From Nymphaea colorata (taxonomy: Eukaryota; Streptophyta; Magnoliopsida; Nymphaeales; Nymphaeaceae), in the NCBI RefSeq assembly GCF_008831285.2, contig NC_045140.1, forward strand, positions 7,066,505-7,130,504: a stretch of 64,000 bases of DNA. The letters run 5' to 3'. Numbering within the stretch: the first letter of the stretch is position 1; each line of letters starts with the position of its first letter. Below, piece after piece: positions 58,081-64,000 of the stretch. The notes beneath the pieces are model-generated. The model saw nothing but the letters and a program-made list of their open reading frames with translations, ran no database searches and was not told the origin of the DNA. The position numbers and the translations under genes are program-made.

Positions 58081-60500
58081 TGGGCTTGTCTTTTAATCGT
58101 GTTGTTGCACACAAGGGGTTGCTGATTTGGAGTTTCTTCATTATTTTGATGATGTACTCAAAGTGTTTGTTAGAATGCCTAAGGTCAATGGCTTGGAGCC
58201 ATATATGCTTTATTGTCTTAGCTTGTGGAAGAATGGACTCTCGACCTCACCTATGGAAGAAATCATCTCATCTTCATGGTCTTAAAGTCTTGTGGACGTG
58301 GCCATGAGTATTTGCTTCCATTTTTTGCTTTTGGATTCTCCTTTCTTGTAAGGATTTGATATTTTCGAACAAGTTCCATTGGAGATTTAATCAAATGTTA
58401 GGTAACTTCTCCGTTTCAGTTCAAGTTTAATAATGTGATCATTTTGACCAATTCTTGCTTTCTTAAAGAGATGTCCTTACAGGAAGTCTGTCATTCAATC
58501 GGTCTTCTTTTATTCCTTTTTTTTTTTTTGGGTTTCCATCTCAATTGTGTTTAGTGAAAAAATAGTACTTGCTGAAAGCAAGAAATTGCATAAAAACCAT
58601 GGTACGTCTCTATTATGCATGATATGAATTTGAACAAGTTGTGGCTGGTTTCTCTTGGCTCCAAGACTGTTGTTTGGTTTGTTTTTCTTCCTACAGTGGG
58701 TAGTTCTCACATTCTCTTCATCACAACCTTGCATGCCGATTCGTTCTCTCCATCTACCCCTTTCAGTAGGCAAAGAAAAAGTTTTTCAGCAAGGAGAACA
58801 TTGTTTTATTCATGGTTTATTCTACGTTATGTATCTTTCAAATACATCAAGCAAAAGGACATTAGTTGCAGGTTTTTTTTTCCTCTTTTTTTTTTTTTTA
58901 CTTATATTGACTAGCACCCACCAATCCAATCCAGAAAAGTATCATTGTAGGTTATTTGCTTAATTAAACCAGCTTGCTTGTTTGGCCCATGACAAATCTT
59001 GTCTTTATTTTGTCATCATGACAAATGAGCTTCCAACTTTCATCAAACTTATTTTGTTGAATTTCTTAATGTTATTGATCTAGCATTGATTATTCATATT
59101 TTCATGGGCATAAATGCATAATGATCGTTTGTTCTTTTTTATATTTCTTCTGCCCATGAATGTATTTGTGTTATCATTGTTGCAAAAGGAATCTATAGCC
59201 ATGCTGTTTCTGAGGGACCAACTGTTTCTTTCTTTCTTGTACATAAAAAAATTATTCACATTGTGGAGAATACGTATTGAAAAAATAAAAAATATGAGTT
59301 ATTCAGCTGTTCTCTAAAAGACAATCCTCCATTTCCTATTTTTGATATAAAAATAAAAAATATGATTCTTAATTTTTGAATCCTGTTTCATTTATTTTAA
59401 ATTGAAAATAGGGGAAGGGCAAGCCTATTTTAGGCTGTTCTCTCCTGTCTTGCGGGAATTTCTAAAAGAGATCAAGGAAGTCGTCTAATCTTTAGACACT
59501 TCTTCGATTTTTCTTTATTTCGAAAAAACGATTAGTTCATTTCGAAAATGATGAAAAGAGTAAAGCTCGCTTGAGCAACTCTTTGCTTGATTGACCTAGA
59601 TCATTGTCGATTTTAATTTTCACTAATGAGAAACTTAATCTCGATTGAAAATTTGAGCGCTTAGATCTCGATCCGGATCAATCTCAAATTTTATTTTGAA
59701 ATTTGGCAAAAAATCTTAATTAGTGCAATGCATTGTAGTAAATTGATAGTGGTAGATTTAGGTGAAGAATCTTCAAACCCCCAAAAGAATGCATAACAAA
59801 CGGAAATTGTGAGACAATGAGATGAGTGAAGAATGGTGCATCACCATTCATTTGGAAAGTATTTGGGCAGAGATGAGTTGCAGAACTGTTGTCAAGTTTT
59901 GACATTTATCAAAACAAAACCTAAAAAAAAAAATTGCGAGACAGAAAAGCTAGTCTTTTCGTCCACGAAAAGGACGAAGTCAGGAAGAACAGAGGGAGAT
60001 GTAACTATTTTTTATAGGAAGGGTAGCACGAGTGATATTTTTCTTGCATTTTCTGCTTTTTCTTTCTTTGTTAATCAAGAAATCCACATTTAAGGTGTAA
60101 CGGTATTAACTATTGGTAGCGGGAACCATCGTAAAGGACCACCTTTTAAGGCACATCTCTCTCAGCCATTACAGTTCGTTGAACATCCAAAGAGGATGTA
60201 GAGAAAACAACTTTCATTGCACGTTCATATATGGATGTATATTCTGGAGTATGCTCTCTTGATTTGATCTCCTTCATCTAGCCTTATCATTTGACAATTC
60301 AACAGTAGAGTTGCAAAAGTCTGCTTGCAATATGTGTCTTTGTCCCTTTTTCTTCACAAGCTCTATTAAAATTCAACTGGTAAATAATGTCACAAGCTCT
60401 TCCTGTTAAATCTGGTGAAGAAAAAAATGTAACCAAGTTGCTATACTTTGGTAGGCTACATTTTGGCAACGTCGCGTTTTCATCATGAGTAGTTATTTTT
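58081..60500. other. Gene-free stretch
   Basis: No recognised coding motif. There are poly-pyrimidine/poly-T tracts near 58519-58531, 58872-58900 and 60489-60511. Small open frames are not supported by homology or composition. Confidence 0.35.
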
Positions 60501-62710
60501 TTTTTTTTTTTCATGGACTTCGAGCTCCATCACATGGTGGACATTATTTCATTGATTTTAATCATTGCCTGTCACAAGCTAAACAAAAATCTTATCCATG
60601 GACATTTATCTCTTGGTAACCAATCCATGAATTCTGCTCCTTTGGAATTGGTGGTTCTGATGCTTGGGAGAATGCGCACAAAGCACCACTATTATGTTTA
60701 TTTTGTGGATGTCTTTATAAAGTATATATGGATTTATTTTATTGTGCACAAGCTTGATGTTTTAACTGCTTTCAAGGACTTTAAACTAAAAGTTAAAAAT
60801 ATATTTTCAGAAAAAAATGAAGTTTTTTCAATTCGATGGAGGTGAAAAATATACTTGCTTGATTTTTTGTTTTATAACATTGGAATTTTGCGTCGCCTCT
60901 CATGCATGCACACTCGTGAACAAAATGGTGCTGTTAATGCACACACCGACACATAATTGATATGGATCTTTGTCTAATCAGCCAAGCTAATGTTACTCAA
61001 AAAAATTGGATTTTTTGCCATTCTTGTGGTTGTCCACATTATAAATCGAATTAAGTCATCTCAATTACAAAAGAGTCCATATGAACTAGTTTTTAAGCAG
61101 CCTCTGGTCTACTCAAGATTTATAGATAAGCATGCTACATGTACTTAAAGGAGTATAGAGAAAACAAGTTACAGTTCAAAGTTGACCAGCGTCTTTTCTT
61201 AGACTATCGTGCAAATGATAAATGAAATTATTGCCTAAACCCCATTACTCGTAAGATTGTTGTCTCTAGACATGCTGTTTTTTTTATCAACTTTCCTTTT
61301 TGTTCAAGTCCCAAAAATATTACCGAACCAGCTACGTATTGACAAATAAGCGACTCAAAATCCTAATTGGATTGTGGCCATGAAGCCAGAATGATGTCCT
61401 TATCCGAAATTTGCCCAGGCAATCATAATTCATTTGCCGCAAATGGATTTATCAGATAAAGAGATTGTTGACGGATCAGCAAAAACGCTACAAAGCGAGC
61501 TGGTTGCTCAAGGATATACTCAAAAAGCTAGAATAGACTACTTTGAAGCATTCAGTCCGTTACTGAAGCTTACGACTATCCACACTATATATTGTCCATT
61601 GCTATCTCCTTAAATTATGATCTTTGTGAGCTAGATGTGCATAATGCATTTCTTAGTGGGGTGCTACATGAATAAGTGTATATATATCAGCCACCAGGTT
61701 TTGAAGGTGATAAATCTTTAGTGTGCAAACTCAATAACAGGCACCTATGGCCTGGTACCAAAATTCTCAGCTTGGTGTTAATTTCCCTTGGTTTTCAGAC
61801 TTCAAGGACTGATACGTCTCTATATATTTATAAATGTGGTCACATTCACATTTTTGTTCTAGTAAATATAAATTTGCTCTAAAAGATTTAGAACCCAACA
61901 ACTATTTCTTGGGTATCGAAGCTATGTGTATGTCTTTCGGATTGATGATATCTCAATAGAAGTATGCTATCGATTTACTTCATGGAGCTAAGATGAGTGG
62001 CATGAAGCCCATGCCAACATCAATGTCATCTTAACATGCTCTTGGACAAGGGACCCAGCCGGCCTATATGGATCCAACTAAGTATTGCAGCATTGCGGGA
62101 GGACTCAATATTTGACCCTTACTAATCAGACTTACCATTCTCAGTTAATAAAATGTCAATTTGTGCATCATCCGACAATAACATTGCACTGTTGTCAAAA
62201 CAATTCTACTTTACATCAAACGGACATCTTATTCCTTTGCTCTTAATACTTATTCCTACAAAGACTGCGCAGGATGCCTTGATGACAAGAGTCTACCAGA
62301 AGCTCTGCGACATTTCTTGGTCCAAAATTATTATCTTGAGCTCCAAGAAACAACGCACAGTTGATTGCTCTAGCACTAAACCCAAATACCGCTCAATTGC
62401 AAATTCAACAGCGGAACTCATTTGGATACAGTATTTACTTCAACAGCTCAAATGTTCATCCTCATTTCAACGCACTCTATGGTGCAACAAATGTTAGTGC
62501 TACATATAAGACTTTCTATGGATGAAGCAAATAGGGTGAGCTATACGTTCATTTTGTGTGATTGTATTCTAAGGAGTAGCTTCAAGTCAAACATATTGCT
62601 TTGTCACATCAACTTGCAGATACATTTATCAAACCTCTTCCTGTCACTCCATTCTAAGATGTAAGAAACAAACTCAACCTTGTTGCCACGGCATTGAGTT
62701 TGTGCCTAAA
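60501..62710 (+). mobile_element. Decayed Ty1-copia element Z (integrase to RNase H)
   Basis: In order: integrase core remnant in 60513-60845 (HYYVYFVDVFIKYIWIYF, then LKVKNIFSEKNEVFS); RT start at about 61495-61570; the 'QPPGFEGDKSLVCKLN' block at 61676-61730, then GFQTSRTDTSLYIY; LKDLEPNNYFLGIEAMC at about 61880-61930; and RNase H blocks SSKKQRTVDCSSTKPKYRSI (62341-62400), HQLADTFIKPLPVTPF (about 62610-62656) and RNKLNLVATALSLC. Several frameshifts and stops. No LTR was identified. Confidence 0.8.
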
Positions 62711-63081
62711 CCAGCTGAGGATCCACACGAATCTAGTTCTGTCTCTTATTCCGATAGCCTTTACCACGGCACGATCTAGTCGCAAATAATGCTCACTATA
62801 GGGCAGCTAGTGCTCGTTCAAACACGGGCAAGCAACAATAGGTAAACCAGGTAATGCCAGTGACACTAGCAGCTAGGGTAAGACACAGAGGTATGTCCGT
62901 GCTATTGTCCGTCCCTATATCGACGATACAACGACAGATTAATAAAGCTACACATACATATCCCCATCAACCGTTTAGGTGATTTCTTAAAACAGGAACT
63001 ACACAACAAGAAAAAGCAATATCAAGTTCGACAACTCCACGCCGTATCGGGGACGTATCGCATGGGATTATCTGATATAGG
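62711..63081 (-). other. 3' flank of the receptor kinase gene
   Basis: Probably the kinase 3' UTR near 63081, then spacer up to the copia remnant. No other feature was seen. Confidence 0.35.
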
Positions 63082-64000
63082 CTACACCGAGTAAGGCCCA
63101 TCTTCTATCTCCTTCAACATCTTCACCACTCCCAGCATGTTGGGCCTCCTGCTGGGGTCATCAGACGTGCAAAGCCTCGCGACTCGCAACACGCAAAGCA
63201 TCTGCGCCTTCCACCTATCAGACAGTACGCACTGATCCAGGACGCATGCCTCGTCGCCCTTAGCCACCATACATCTCACCCACCCGACCAGGTTCCCACC
63301 GTCAACTTCCTCCTGGCCGATCGGAGCACGGCCGGTGAGCAGCTCCAGCATCACCACCCCAAAGCTATACACGTCACCCTTGATCGTCGCCTGCATTGTC
63401 ATCCCATACTCAGGCGGGATGTAGCCGAACGTCCCTGCCAGCTCCGTGCTGACATGAGTCTCATAAGCACTGATGATCCGAGCCAGGCCAAAGTCGGCCA
63501 CCCTGGGCTCGAAACCGGCATCCAGCAGAATGTTACTAGACTTCATGTCCCTGTGTATGATGTGGGGAACGAAGCCGTGGTGCAGAAAAGCGAGGCCTTT
63601 TGCAGCCCCCACGCAGATCTTGAACCTCACGGGCCAGCCAAGCAACTCCACCGCATCGGCCCTGTTGCGCAGCCAAAGATCCAGGCTCCCGTTTGGCATG
63701 TATTCGTAGATCAGGAACCGCTCGTCCCCAAACACGCAGTATCCTAACAATGGGACCAAATTTTCATGCTTCACTTTGCCTATTGTCTCCATCTCTGCCA
63801 TGAATTCCCGGTCACCTTCAGTGTGGCGGCCACCATGTAGCCGCTTGATCGCAACTACCTGGTCCCCTGCCAGCTCCGCTTTGTAGACGGTGCCGAACCC
63901 GCCGTCCCCCACGATGTGGGTCTTGTTGAAGTTGTTGGTTGCCGCTAAGATGTCGGAAACGGTTAGCCGCAGCAGCGGGTGCTCAAACATCGCCACGTTA
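63082..64000 (-). CDS. Leucine-rich-repeat receptor kinase, MSP1/EMS1 type, kinase end (partial)
   Basis: The frame is open from the window edge (64000) to the stop at 63082-63084, giving about 305 residues of kinase domain; the start and the LRR ectodomain lie outside. Numbering from the Val before AMFEHP: juxtamembrane FEHPLLRLTVSDILAATNNF, Gly loop GDGGFGTV (30-37), catalytic Lys in VAIKRL (51), HRD (148-150) in IIHRDMKSSN, DFG (168-170), and AGTFGYIPPEYG in the activation segment. All catalytic residues are present. GDREFMAEMETIGKVKHENL and CVFGDERFLIYEYM match rice MSP1 more than Arabidopsis EMS1. Known role of the family: at the plasma membrane, binds a TPD1/TDL1A-type peptide and limits sporocyte number and specifies tapetum in anthers. 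Here the function is inferred by similarity only. Confidence 0.88.
   Translation of the reverse strand, partial: NVAMFEHPLLRLTVSDILAATNNFNKTHIVGDGGFGTVYKAELAGDQVVAIKRLHGGRHTEGDREFMAEMETIGKVKHENLVPLLGYCVFGDERFLIYEYMPNGSLDLWLRNRADAVELLGWPVRFKICVGAAKGLAFLHHGFVPHIIHRDMKSSNILLDAGFEPRVADFGLARIISAYETHVSTELAGTFGYIPPEYGMTMQATIKGDVYSFGVVMLELLTGRAPIGQEEVDGGNLVGWVRCMVAKGDEACVLDQCVLSDRWKAQMLCVLRVARLCTSDDPSRRPNMLGVVKMLKEIEDGPYSV

Noticed and set aside
61676-61882. Independent small gene at the QPPGFEGDKS frame
   Set aside because: It is the copia reverse-transcriptase block, with copia text in neighbouring frames on both sides.
1-64000. CRISPR arrays, bacterial operons, rRNA or clear tRNA genes
   Set aside because: None seen. 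The only regular repeat array is the plant minisatellite at 19.4-20.0 kb, whose units are contiguous without spacers.

Overview
The window is plant nuclear DNA, almost certainly from a flowering plant. Its genes are split by GT-AG introns. Four host-type genes are plant families: an organellar single-stranded-DNA-binding protein, an ERF repressor with an EAR motif, an MSP1/EMS1-type receptor kinase, and a small conserved membrane protein. About two thirds of the remaining DNA is decayed plant retrotransposon (L1-type LINE, Ty1-copia, Ty3-gypsy), short inverted-repeat elements and AT-rich filler. The species cannot be read from the sequence. The receptor kinase is closer to the MSP1 group than to Arabidopsis EMS1, which hints at a monocot or early-diverging angiosperm, but this is weak inference.

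Layout. 1-2.3 kb: minus-strand organellar SSB gene with five coding exons. 2.4-13.5 kb: AT-rich DNA with at least four LINE remnants on both strands and an (AT)41 microsatellite. 13.5-17.9 kb: gene-poor. 17.9-19.0 kb: a two-exon gene for a 72-residue single-pass membrane protein, followed by a six-copy minisatellite. 21.3-23.8 kb: a dead gypsy-type element next to a plant-mobile-domain-like coding stretch. 24.0-31.8 kb: a dead copia element with diverged LTRs, its RNase H split by about 3.8 kb of inserted DNA. 35.7-36.4 kb: an intact intronless ERF gene (minus strand). 37-45 kb: dispersed short elements, a CpG-rich island, and an inverted-repeat element carrying a start-codon exon. 45.1-50.4 kb: two long direct repeats flanking a nearly intact DUF4283/zinc-knuckle gag-like ORF. 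51-55 kb: more short elements. 55.7-58.1 kb: two nested copia elements (minus), one with a readable LTR and primer-binding site. 60.5-62.7 kb: another dead copia (+). 63.1-64.0 kb: the kinase end of an MSP1-like receptor kinase that runs off the window.

The four host genes show no shared pathway; they are ordinary neighbours separated by transposon nests. The most unusual structure is the direct-repeat unit at 45.1-50.4 kb. It looks like an LTR element in layout but carries a LINE-ORF1-type protein and shows no primer-binding site or polypurine tract. Coordinates of decayed elements are approximate, and all homology statements come from recognised motifs, not database searches.
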